DNA of 11,967 nucleotides from Alphaproteobacteria bacterium (lineage in GTDB: Bacteria > Pseudomonadota > Alphaproteobacteria > UBA8366): contig JASLSL010000289.1 in assembly GCA_030743445.1 (NCBI GenBank), positions 1-11,967 on the forward strand. The letters are read 5' to 3'. The notes beneath the pieces were generated by a model. The model was not told the DNA's origin. It saw only the letters and a list, made by a program, of their open reading frames with translations, and made no database searches. This document shows, in pieces, positions 5,544-11,967 of this stretch. A program made the position numbers and the translations under genes. Each line of letters opens with the position of its first letter. Position 1 is the stretch's first letter.

Positions 5544-6043
5544 AGCGCTGGTACGTTGCCTATACCCATGCCGGCGGGGAAAGCATGGCCGAAGGCCATC
5601 TGACGCGCCAGGGATTCGGTGCCTATGTGCCGCGCTACCTCAAGGAACGCCGGCACGCCCGGCGGCGCGACGTGATCAAGGCGCCACTTTTCCCGCGCTA
5701 TCTCTTCGTCGAGTTGGACGTCGAGCGCGAGCGTTGGCGGTCGGTGAACTCGACCTACGGGATTTCCTATCTGGTCTCGATGGGCCACCACCCGTCGCCG
5801 ATGCCGGAAGGCGTCGTCGAGGAAATTCGCGCGCGCGAGAACAACGAAAAAATTATCGAGCTCCCGGACGAAGCGCCTTTCGAGCCGGGGGAGATCGTGC
5901 AGATCACCGGCGGCGCGCTGGCCGATCAAGTCGGCCGCTTCCTTGGCATGAACGACGGCAACCGGGTGAGCGTGTTGCTGGAGATGCTCGGCCGCGGCCT
6001 GCGCATCCAGCTGCCGGTGGAAACCCTGCGCGCTTACGCCTGA
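5540..6043 (+). CDS. NusG-family transcription antiterminator (RfaH-like paralogue)
   Basis: This 167-residue protein has the NusG layout. An NGN domain (about 3-100) begins WYVAYTHAGGESMAEGHL and continues with FGAYVPRYLKERRHARR (26-42), APLFPRYLFVELD (48-60) and STYGISYLVSMGHHP (71-85). A KOW domain (about 115-148) contains PGEIVQITGGALADQVGRF. Binding of the NGN domain to RNA polymerase and of KOW to ribosome or RNA lets such proteins raise processivity over long operons. It is a specialised paralogue rather than housekeeping NusG: it lies in a glycan cluster instead of beside secE/rplK, and the basic YLKERRHARR stretch is typical of RfaH/UpxY-like members of polysaccharide loci. GGAGGA at 5531-5536 is a strong ribosome binding site, and the start overlaps the upstream stop by ATGA. 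No obvious ops-like recruiting element was seen. It probably acts on the genes downstream, in cis or at a distant glycan locus. Confidence 0.88.
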   Translation: MKRWYVAYTHAGGESMAEGHLTRQGFGAYVPRYLKERRHARRRDVIKAPLFPRYLFVELDVERERWRSVNSTYGISYLVSMGHHPSPMPEGVVEEIRARENNEKIIELPDEAPFEPGEIVQITGGALADQVGRFLGMNDGNRVSVLLEMLGRGLRIQLPVETLRAYA

Positions 6044-6071
6044 TCCCTTCGCCCGCTTGACCGCCATCGGC

Positions 6072-6101
6072 TTGGTCCTACCGCCACTGGCGCGGTATAA
6101 C
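6072..6101 (+). promoter_or_regulatory. sigma70-like promoter for the glycan genes, probably leaderless
   Basis: TTGGTC (6072-6077) and TATAAC (6096-6101) are spaced by 18 bp. The predicted start falls at about 6108, exactly on the ATG of the sugar-phosphate transferase gene, where no Shine-Dalgarno sequence is visible. The -10 differs from TATAAT at one base. An internal promoter here would let the glycan genes be expressed apart from the regulator genes. Confidence 0.5.
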
Positions 6102-6107
6102 GCGGCC

Positions 6108-7079
6108 ATGGAGTGGTTCCTGCCCGCGACCATCGCCGTGTTGCTGCTCTCCCTCGCGGCGACCGGCCTGATTATGGCACAGCTTCGCCGTCGAGCGATT
6201 TTCGATCATCCAAACGAACGCAGCAGCCACGCGGCGCCGACGCCACGGGGTGGCGGCATCGCCGTGATCGCGGTGTTGATCGCCGCTTGGTACGTCCCGT
6301 CACTGCCGGACCCGGACCCGACACTGATTGCGGTCGTATTGGGCGCGGTGGCGTTGGCGGTGTTGTCCTGGATCGACGACCTGATCTCGCTTTCGCCGGC
6401 CGGCAGGTTTCTCGCCCAAGCCGCCATCGTCGCCGCGACGCTAGCATCGTTCCGCGGTGACGGATTGGTCTTCCAGGGTCTGCTGCCGCCCGCGCTCGAC
6501 ATCGCGGCCGCGGGCCTCGCCTGGCTGTGGTTCCTCAATCTCTTTAATTTCATGGACGGGATCGACGGGATTTCGGCGATCGAGGCGAACGGCATCGGCA
6601 TCGGCATAGCACTCTTGGCTTATCTCGAGCCGGCTGCCGGCCTCGACCCTTGGCTCGGCGCCAGCGCGGCCGCGGCGATGCTCGGCTTCTTGTGGTGGAA
6701 CCGGCCGCCGGCGCGAATTTTCCTCGGCGACGTCGGCAGCATACCGCTCGGGTTCCTGCTCGGTTGGCTGTTGCTGAAGGCCGCCGCCGCGGGCTACTGG
6801 GCGCCGGCATTGATCCTGCCGCTCTACTATCTCGCCGATGCGACGGTCACGCTGCTGCGCCGCGCCGTACGGCGCGAGAAGGTCTGGCAGGCGCACCGCG
6901 AACACTTCTACCAACAGGCGGTCCAACACGGCCGCAGCCACGGCGCCGTCGGCGTGGCCGTCGCCAGCGCCAATCTGGCGTTGATCGCATTGGCGGTTTT
7001 GGCGTTGGTCCATCCCTGGCCGGCACTGGCGGCGGCGATCGTCGTGGTCGCCGGCTTGATCCAGTGGATGCGGCGATGA
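6108..7079 (+). CDS. polyprenyl-phosphate HexNAc-1-phosphate transferase, WbpL/WecA type
   Basis: This 323-residue polytopic inner-membrane enzyme of the MraY/WecA family moves an amino-sugar 1-phosphate from its UDP form to undecaprenyl phosphate, the first step of lipid-linked glycan assembly. Motifs in order: FDHPNERSSHAAPTPRGGGI (32-51); Asp90-Asp91 in WIDDLISLSPAGRFLAQ, the Mg-binding pair; NFMDGIDG (147-154); FLGDVGSIPLGF (205-216) with Asp208; and a cytoplasmic HREHFYQ (263-269) before the last two helices. The 'HPNERSSH..PTPRGGG' opening is shared with WbpL, which uses UDP-FucNAc or UDP-QuiNAc, rather than with MraY. About ten hydrophobic segments are visible. The ATG at 6108 was preferred over an upstream TTG at 6057 because it coincides with the predicted transcription start. 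The stop overlaps the next start (ATGA). Substrate is inferred from the two following genes. Confidence 0.9.
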   Translation: MEWFLPATIAVLLLSLAATGLIMAQLRRRAIFDHPNERSSHAAPTPRGGGIAVIAVLIAAWYVPSLPDPDPTLIAVVLGAVALAVLSWIDDLISLSPAGRFLAQAAIVAATLASFRGDGLVFQGLLPPALDIAAAGLAWLWFLNLFNFMDGIDGISAIEANGIGIGIALLAYLEPAAGLDPWLGASAAAAMLGFLWWNRPPARIFLGDVGSIPLGFLLGWLLLKAAAAGYWAPALILPLYYLADATVTLLRRAVRREKVWQAHREHFYQQAVQHGRSHGAVGVAVASANLALIALAVLALVHPWPALAAAIVVVAGLIQWMRR

Positions 7080-7972
7080 CCGTTCTGGTCACCGGGCCCG
7101 GCGGGTTCGTCGGTCGTGCGTTGGTATCCGGCTTGACGGTGCGGGGCTACTCGGTCCGCAAGGTCGGCCGGAACGTCGTCGGCGACATCGGACCCGATAC
7201 CGACTGGCGGCCACTGCTCGACGGGATCGAGACGGTCGTCCATCTCGCGGCCCGGGTTCATGTCATGCGGGACCATGGGCGCGATCCGCTCGCCGAATAT
7301 CGCCGGGTCAATCTCGAGGGCACCCGCGGGCTCGCCGCCGCCGCGGCCGATGCGGGCGTCCGGCGCTTCGTCTTTCTTAGCTCCGTCAAGGTCAACGGCG
7401 AGACGACCGAACGGCCGCTTTCGCCCGAAGACCCCGTCGACCCGAAGGACGCCTACGCGATCTCGAAATGGGAGGCCGAGCAGGCCATCGCCGAGACGGC
7501 GGGCCAGATGGCGGTCGTCGTTCTGCGTCCGCCGCTGGTCTATGGACCCGGTGTGGGCGGCAACTTCATGCGCTTGCTGGGGCTGGTCGACCGCGCATTG
7601 CCGCTGCCGTTTGGCGCAATCCGAAATCTTAGAAGCTTCATCTATCTCGGCAATTTGGTCGGCGCCATCCGCTTCGCGCTCGACGGGCCCGAGGGCACCT
7701 TTCTGCCGAGCGACGGCGAGGACTTGTCGACATCCGATTTGGTGCGCCGCCTCGCCGCAGCGCTCGACCGGCCGGCCCGGCTCGTACCGGTGCCGATATC
7801 CTTGCTACGTTTTGCGGGGTGTGTGACGGGACGAAGCGCTACGATCGCCCGGCTCGTCGATTCCCTGCGTCTGGATGGCCGCATTCCCGGCTGGACACCG
7901 CCCTTCGGCGTCGACGAAGGCCTGCAGACGACCGCCGATTGGTACCGTGAAACCATCCCCGGAAGGGCGTGA
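7076..7972 (+). CDS. NAD-dependent sugar-nucleotide reductase/epimerase, WbpV/WbpK type
   Basis: This 298-residue short-chain dehydrogenase (extended SDR) has the NAD-binding loop VTGPGGFVGRAL (5-16), VVHLAARVHVM (54-64), the catalytic serine region FLSSVKVNGE (100-109) and Tyr127-x-x-x-Lys131 in DAYAISKWEAEQ. RPPLVYGPGVGGNFMRL (151-167) follows in the substrate domain. The SSVKVNGE and YAISKWEAE pattern is that of WbpV/WbpK-like proteins, which reduce C4 of the 4-keto sugar made by WbpM to give UDP-D-QuiNAc or UDP-D-FucNAc. General database labels would be UDP-glucose 4-epimerase-like. Its start overlaps the transferase stop by ATGA, and the 4,6-dehydratase gene begins 61 nt downstream, so the three are likely one transcription unit. 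Which C4 epimer it makes cannot be read from the sequence. Confidence 0.85.
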   Translation: MTVLVTGPGGFVGRALVSGLTVRGYSVRKVGRNVVGDIGPDTDWRPLLDGIETVVHLAARVHVMRDHGRDPLAEYRRVNLEGTRGLAAAAADAGVRRFVFLSSVKVNGETTERPLSPEDPVDPKDAYAISKWEAEQAIAETAGQMAVVVLRPPLVYGPGVGGNFMRLLGLVDRALPLPFGAIRNLRSFIYLGNLVGAIRFALDGPEGTFLPSDGEDLSTSDLVRRLAAALDRPARLVPVPISLLRFAGCVTGRSATIARLVDSLRLDGRIPGWTPPFGVDEGLQTTADWYRETIPGRA

Positions 7973-8033
7973 ATTCGTTCTCGGTGTCCGTCGTGCTTGC
8001 CTCCATCGCGCACGCGATTTAAGAAGTCCGAAC

Positions 8034-9944
8034 ATGCTCCAGGTGCTGAGACTGAACCGCGCGCGCATCGCCTTGATCCACGATTTGGTGATGGTGGCGA
8101 TTTCCTTTCCGCTGTCGCTCTATCTCCGGGTCGGCGATCTATTCCTGTTCTACGGCGAAAGTTACGTCATCGAGGCGACCCTTATGTTCACCGCGGTGGC
8201 CGCGCCGGTGTTCTGGTTTTCCAAGTTGTATCGCGGCATCTGGCGCTATGCCTCGATCGAGGATTTAGTGGCGATCACCAAGGCGGTATCGCTGGCGATC
8301 CTGATCTTCCTGCCGCTCCTGGTGTTGCTGACCCGGCTCGAGCTGGTGCCGCGATCGCTGCCGTTCATCAATTGGTTCGTGCTGATCGCGCTGCTCGGCG
8401 GCCCCCGGTTCCTCTATCGCCTATTCAAGGACCGGCGTCTCGATCATGTCCTCGAGTCGTCGAGCCACCGGCGTGTGCCGGTGCTGTTGGTCGGCGCGGG
8501 GGATGAGGCGGAGCTTTTTATCCGGCAACAGAACCGCGACCGCCATGCGCCCTATCGCGTGATCGCCGCGATCGATGAGAAGGGCAACCGCGTCGGCCGG
8601 TCGATCCACAACGTTCCCGTGCTCGGCGAACTCGACCGGATCGAAGAGATCATCGCGCGAGAAGTGAAGCCCCGACCCGAGCGACTGATCTTGACCAAAC
8701 AAAGCATCGACGGCGCCGAGGTGCGGCAACTCTTGACCATCGCCGATCGTCTCGGCCTGACCTTGTCGCGGCTGCCCAAGCCGTCGGAACTGAGGACCGA
8801 GGCCGAAGGCCGCATCGAGGCTCAACCGATCGCCGTCGAGGACCTGTTGGGACGGCCGCAGGCGTTGCTCGACCGCGGGTCGATGCAAGCCCTCATTCGC
8901 GACCGGCGGATTCTGGTCACCGGGGCGGGCGGAACCATCGGCCGCGAGCTGGTGCGGCAGATTTCCGATTTCGGCCCGACGACCATCGCCCTGCTCGACA
9001 ACTCGGAATTCCAGCTCTACGAAATCGACCAGGAACTGGCGTCGCGTCATCCGGATCTCGCGCGCCGGACGATCCTCGGTGATGTTCGCGACCGCACCCG
9101 TGTCGACGACGTGATCGCGCGCGAGCGCCCGGAGCTCGTGTTCCACGCGGCGGCGCTGAAACACGTGCCGATGGTCGAGGCCAACCCAATGGAGGGCGTG
9201 CTGACCAATGCGGTCGGCAGTCGCCACGTGGCCGATGCGTGCCGCGCCGCCGGGGTCCGGCTGATGGTGCAGATCTCGACCGACAAGGCGGTCAATCCGT
9301 CCAGCGTCATGGGCGCGACCAAGCGCCTCGCGGAAAGCTATTGCCAGGCACTCGATCTCGTCGAGAGGGAGGGGGGCGAGACGCGTTTCGTCACCGTGCG
9401 GTTCGGCAACGTGCTGGGCTCGACCGGTTCGGTCGTCCCGTTGTTCCAACGCCAGATCGAGGCCGGCGGCCCGCTGACCGTGACCCACCCCGACGTCACG
9501 CGCTATTTCATGACCACGCGCGAGGCGGTCGAGTTGGTGCTCCAGGCCTCGGCGCTCGGCGAAGCGGACCCGGCCGCGAGCGGCAAGATTTATGTCCTCG
9601 ACATGGGCGAGGCGGTCAAGGTTCTCGACCTCGCGCAGCAGATGATCCGTCTTGCCGGGTTGAAGCCGAACGACGACGTGAAGATCGAATTCATCGGCCT
9701 GCGCCCGGGCGAGAAATTGGAGGAGGAGCTGCTGCACGATGACGAGACCTTGGTGCCGACCGCCTGCCCGGGCTTGCTGCTCGCCTCGCCCCGGACCAGC
9801 GACCTGGCGTTGCTGCAGCGCTCGCTCGACGAGCTCGAGGACGCCGCGCGCGGCCGGCGGCGCGAGCAGGTCATCGAATTCATCCGCCGCCTGGTGCCCG
9901 AGTACAACGTTGTCGCCGATGATCAAACCGCCGCCTCGCTCTGA
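8034..9944 (+). CDS. membrane UDP-HexNAc 4,6-dehydratase, WbpM/FlaA1/CapD family
   Basis: This 636-residue protein has the long WbpM architecture. Four N-terminal membrane helices (about 13-31, 47-65, 82-100 and 109-126) are followed by a nucleotide/CoA-binding region starting VPVLLVGAGDEAELFI (148-163) and the catalytic SDR domain from about 290. The NAD loop is VTGAGGTIGREL (295-306). FHAAALKHVPMVEANP (370-385) and ISTDKAVNPSSVMGATKRLA (414-433) follow. The usual Tyr of YxxxK is Met426 (with Lys430), as in WbpM-type dehydratases. RFGNVLGSTGSVVPLF (456-471), HPDVTRYFMT (485-494) and GLRPGEKLEEELL (555-567) complete the set. The family converts UDP-GlcNAc to UDP-4-keto-6-deoxy-GlcNAc. The ATG at 8034 was chosen over an earlier in-frame codon (7875) inside the previous gene; AAGAAG at 8021 is a modest ribosome binding site. 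With its neighbour it supplies the sugar for the WbpL-like transferase. purH follows after 30 nt. Confidence 0.94.
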   Translation: MLQVLRLNRARIALIHDLVMVAISFPLSLYLRVGDLFLFYGESYVIEATLMFTAVAAPVFWFSKLYRGIWRYASIEDLVAITKAVSLAILIFLPLLVLLTRLELVPRSLPFINWFVLIALLGGPRFLYRLFKDRRLDHVLESSSHRRVPVLLVGAGDEAELFIRQQNRDRHAPYRVIAAIDEKGNRVGRSIHNVPVLGELDRIEEIIAREVKPRPERLILTKQSIDGAEVRQLLTIADRLGLTLSRLPKPSELRTEAEGRIEAQPIAVEDLLGRPQALLDRGSMQALIRDRRILVTGAGGTIGRELVRQISDFGPTTIALLDNSEFQLYEIDQELASRHPDLARRTILGDVRDRTRVDDVIARERPELVFHAAALKHVPMVEANPMEGVLTNAVGSRHVADACRAAGVRLMVQISTDKAVNPSSVMGATKRLAESYCQALDLVEREGGETRFVTVRFGNVLGSTGSVVPLFQRQIEAGGPLTVTHPDVTRYFMTTREAVELVLQASALGEADPAASGKIYVLDMGEAVKVLDLAQQMIRLAGLKPNDDVKIEFIGLRPGEKLEEELLHDDETLVPTACPGLLLASPRTSDLALLQRSLDELEDAARGRRREQVIEFIRRLVPEYNVVADDQTAASL

Positions 9945-9974
9945 CTGCGGGGCCCGCTAGAGCGAGAGGGACAT

Positions 9975-11528
9975 ATGACCGACGCTGCTATCGAACGCGC
10001 GCTGATTTCGGTTTCCGACAAGACCGGGTTGATCGAATTCGCTCGATCCTTGGCGGATCACGGGGTGGTAATCCTGTCCACGGGCGGCACCGCGGCGGCG
10101 ATGCGCGAGGCCGGGATCGACGTCGTCGAGGTCGCCGAGCACACCGGCTCGCCCGAAATCCTCGACGGCCGGGTCAAGACCCTGCACCCGAAAATCCATG
10201 GCGGCATTCTCGGCCGCCGCGACTCGGCCGACCACCGACGAGAGATGGCGGCGAACTATATCGCGCCCATCGACATGGTGGTGGTGAACCTCTACCCCTT
10301 CGAGGCGACGGTCGCTGGCGGAGGCGATTTCGCGACCTGCATCGAGAATATCGACATCGGCGGACCGGCCCTGATCCGCGCCGCGGCGAAGAACCACGGC
10401 GACGTCACGGTGGTCACCGACCCGGAGCAGTATCAGGAGATCGTCGACGAAATGGCGGCGAACGGGGGCGCGACCAGTGCCGGGCTGCGCCGCCGCCTCG
10501 CCGCCGCCGCCTATGCCCGCACCGGGAGCTACGATGCGGCGATCGCGGGCTGGTTCAATGGTGAGGTCGACGTCAGCTTTCCGGAGCGCCTGGCGCTCGG
10601 CGCCACGCTGAAACAGACCCTGCGCTATGGCGAGAACCCGCACCAGGAGGCCGCGTTCTACGTGACCGGGGACGGGCGGCCGGGCGTCGCGACCGCCGAA
10701 CAGGTCCAGGGCAAGGAGCTGAGCTACAACAACCTCAACGACACCGATGCCGCGTTCGAGTTGGCCGCCGAGTTCGAGCCGCCGGCCTGCGCCATCATCA
10801 AACACGCCAATCCATGCGGGGTCGCGATCGGCGAGAGCCTGGCCGAGGCCTACGAGAAGGCGCTGAAATGCGATCCGATTAGCGCCTTCGGCGGGATCAT
10901 CGCGGTCAACCGCACCCTCGACGAAGCAATCGTCGCGGCGATCGGCGACCTCTTTGCCGAGGTGATCATCGCGCCTGACGCCGAAGCGGCGGCGAAACAG
11001 GCACTCGCCCGGAAACAGAACCTACGCCTGTTGCTGACCGGCGGCATGCCGGACCCGGCCGCCCCGGGTCTGATATCGAAGAGCTTGGCGGGCGGCTATC
11101 TGCTGCAGAGCCGGGACGCCGGGCGGGTTGGCGAGGACGATCTGAAGGTGGTGACCAAGCGCACGCCGAGTGCGGAAGAGATGGCCGATCTGCTGTTCGC
11201 CTTCCGGGTCGGCAAGCACGTCAAATCGAACACCATCGTCTATGTCCGCGACCTCGCCACGGTCGGTATCGGCGCCGGTCAGATGAGCCGGATCGACGCC
11301 GCCAAGATCGCAGCCTCCAAGGGCGCCGAGCACGCCGGAACGAAACCCTGCGTGGTCGCCTCGGACGCCTTCTTCCCGTTCGCCGACGGGCTCCTCGCGG
11401 CGATCGAGGCCGGCGGCACCGCGGTCATTCAGCCGGGCGGCTCGATGCGCGACGACGAGGTGATCGCCGCCGCCGACGAGGCCGGAATCGCCATGGTATT
11501 TACCGGCATGCGTCACTTCCGCCATTGA
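9975..11528 (+). CDS. purH: bifunctional AICAR transformylase / IMP cyclohydrolase
   Basis: This complete 517-residue cytosolic enzyme carries out the last two steps of IMP synthesis: formylation of AICAR by 10-formyl-THF, then ring closure. The N-terminal cyclohydrolase (MGS-like) domain shows ISVSDKTGLIEFA (11-23), LSTGGTAAAMREAG (34-47), HTGSPEILDGRVKTLHPKIH (56-75) and VVNLYPFE (103-110). The transformylase domain shows LRYGENPHQEAAFY (216-229), ELSYNNLNDTDAA (248-260), IIKHANPCGVA (274-284) with the catalytic Lys276-His277 pair, KHVKSNTIVY (414-423), DAFFPFADGL (464-473), and ends IQPGGSMRDDEVI followed by VFTGMRHFRH, the usual C-terminus. GAGAGGG at 9964-9970 is a good ribosome binding site, four bases before the ATG. 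It lies 30 nt after the dehydratase gene and may be partly read through from it, although purH normally stands with rsmB and rpe. Confidence 0.98.
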   Translation: MTDAAIERALISVSDKTGLIEFARSLADHGVVILSTGGTAAAMREAGIDVVEVAEHTGSPEILDGRVKTLHPKIHGGILGRRDSADHRREMAANYIAPIDMVVVNLYPFEATVAGGGDFATCIENIDIGGPALIRAAAKNHGDVTVVTDPEQYQEIVDEMAANGGATSAGLRRRLAAAAYARTGSYDAAIAGWFNGEVDVSFPERLALGATLKQTLRYGENPHQEAAFYVTGDGRPGVATAEQVQGKELSYNNLNDTDAAFELAAEFEPPACAIIKHANPCGVAIGESLAEAYEKALKCDPISAFGGIIAVNRTLDEAIVAAIGDLFAEVIIAPDAEAAAKQALARKQNLRLLLTGGMPDPAAPGLISKSLAGGYLLQSRDAGRVGEDDLKVVTKRTPSAEEMADLLFAFRVGKHVKSNTIVYVRDLATVGIGAGQMSRIDAAKIAASKGAEHAGTKPCVVASDAFFPFADGLLAAIEAGGTAVIQPGGSMRDDEVIAAADEAGIAMVFTGMRHFRH

Positions 11529-11580
11529 CCGCCCACAGGGCATGTTTCGCGACTATTCCCTCGAGTGCAAAAACCTCTCT

Positions 11581-11967
11581 TTATGCGGATTGAAGCCTAA
11601 TTTTCCAGCGTTCATACCCTTTTCTTAAGGCCTCACGCGTATTTGCGTGAACGATATAGATTCCCCGTTTTTCGTCGACATGGTAGAGATGGGCGTCGGC
11701 ATTGCCGGTAATCCGCTTGAGCGCGGCATTGATCGATCCGAGACAGGGTCCGAGCCGCCGCCGATCGCGCAGTTTGGCCTCCTCGGTGAGCTCGTCCGAG
11801 GTCGGCGCCTCGACGTCGGTCAGGTACATCAGCCGCTTCAGGACCCGGGTCGATCTCGACTCGTCTTCGATCAACCGGCGGCGCCCTTCTAGATCTTCTT
11901 TCGGTAGCTTTTTCAAAGCCTTGAAGACGGCGCCGTCGAGTTCGGCAATGAAGTTTTCCGCTTGTTG
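11581..11967 (-). CDS. hypothetical protein, 5' end outside the window
   Basis: The reading frame is open from the right edge to a TAA at 11581-11583, giving the last 128 residues; there is no in-frame stop or convincing start before the edge (a TTG at 11916 is not compelling). I do not recognise the family. The first half is a charged helical region (ALKKLPKEDLEGRRRLIEDE, continuing RLMYLTDVEAPTSDELTEEA). The second half reads RRRLGPCLGSINAALKRITG, then AHLYHVDEKRGIYIVHA, then TREALRKGYERWKIRLQSA. That second half could be a winged-helix-like fold: a helix SINAALKRIT followed by a beta hairpin HLYHVDEKRGIYIVH. Base composition is about 56% G+C by hand count, well below its neighbours, and drops to about 45% at the 3' end, suggesting a more recently acquired or fast-evolving gene. 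It is convergent with purH. That it is a real gene rests on coherent protein-like sequence and the long open frame. Confidence 0.6.
   Translation of the reverse strand, partial: QQAENFIAELDGAVFKALKKLPKEDLEGRRRLIEDESRSTRVLKRLMYLTDVEAPTSDELTEEAKLRDRRRLGPCLGSINAALKRITGNADAHLYHVDEKRGIYIVHANTREALRKGYERWKIRLQSA

Noticed and set aside
8421..9926. A 501-codon minus-strand open frame opposite the 4,6-dehydratase gene
   Set aside because: Same cause: it lies wholly inside a motif-complete gene on the other strand and has no recognisable domain or ribosome binding site.
9941..9963. Possible purH promoter (CTGACT and TAGAGC)
   Set aside because: The spacing is only 11 bp and no better -35 is seen at 16-18 bp; the GCTAGA similarity to the rpe promoter alone is not enough.
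11529..11580. Possible purH terminator in the spacer after its stop
   Set aside because: Only an interrupted CACAGGG / CCCT..GTG pairing with no T-tract is visible; too weak to call.
11633..11650. Perfect inverted repeat TCACGC / GCGTGA with a 6-nt spacer
   Set aside because: It lies within the coding frame of the partial minus-strand gene, has no T-tract, and 6-bp arms are expected by chance in a window this size.

Overview
The window is GC-rich (roughly two-thirds G+C in the genes) and looks like chromosomal DNA of an alphaproteobacterium, probably Rhodospirillales-like. The main reason is that the ends of a conserved alphaproteobacterial neighbourhood are present in order on the + strand: the 3' end of rsmB (rRNA methyltransferase), then rpe (ribulose-phosphate 3-epimerase), then purH (purine biosynthesis). 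In many alphaproteobacteria these lie close together. Here the gap is filled by surface-glycan and small-molecule-decoration genes. The taxonomy is inferred; no rRNA or tRNA gene was seen.

Region 1 (1-2681): after the rsmB tail and a strong GC hairpin comes a tight three-gene + strand operon. It encodes an SxtJ-family membrane protein, a 49-residue DUF5989 (SxtK-like) membrane peptide and a NodU/CmcH-type O-carbamoyltransferase. Region 2 (2698-3459): rpe has its own promoter and is probably leaderless. Its last codons are repeated in a 26-bp tandem repeat, followed by a small hairpin. Region 3 (3459-4712, - strand): a UDP-N-acetylhexosamine 6-dehydrogenase of the WbpA/TviB type, convergent with rpe.

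Region 4 (4713-4892): an AT-richer divergent control region with two facing sigma70-like promoters and a striking 26-bp dyad over one -35 box. Region 5 (4893-9944, + strand): a winged-helix protein with a Rossmann-like C-terminal half; a NusG/RfaH-type antiterminator overlapping it by ATGA; then a WbpL-like polyprenyl-phosphate sugar-1-phosphate transferase, a WbpV/WbpK-like reductase/epimerase and a WbpM-like membrane 4,6-dehydratase. The last three resemble the wbpV-wbpL-wbpM end of Pseudomonas O-antigen loci. Together they suggest synthesis of UDP-QuiNAc or UDP-FucNAc and its loading onto undecaprenyl phosphate as the first glycan sugar. No flippase, polymerase or further glycosyltransferase is present, so the rest of the glycan locus must be elsewhere.

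Region 6 (9975-11967): complete purH, a short spacer, and the 3' part of a convergent, lower-GC gene of unknown function that runs off the right edge. No CRISPR array, insertion sequence, tRNA or rRNA was found. Every stretch over 300 bases is covered by a gene.
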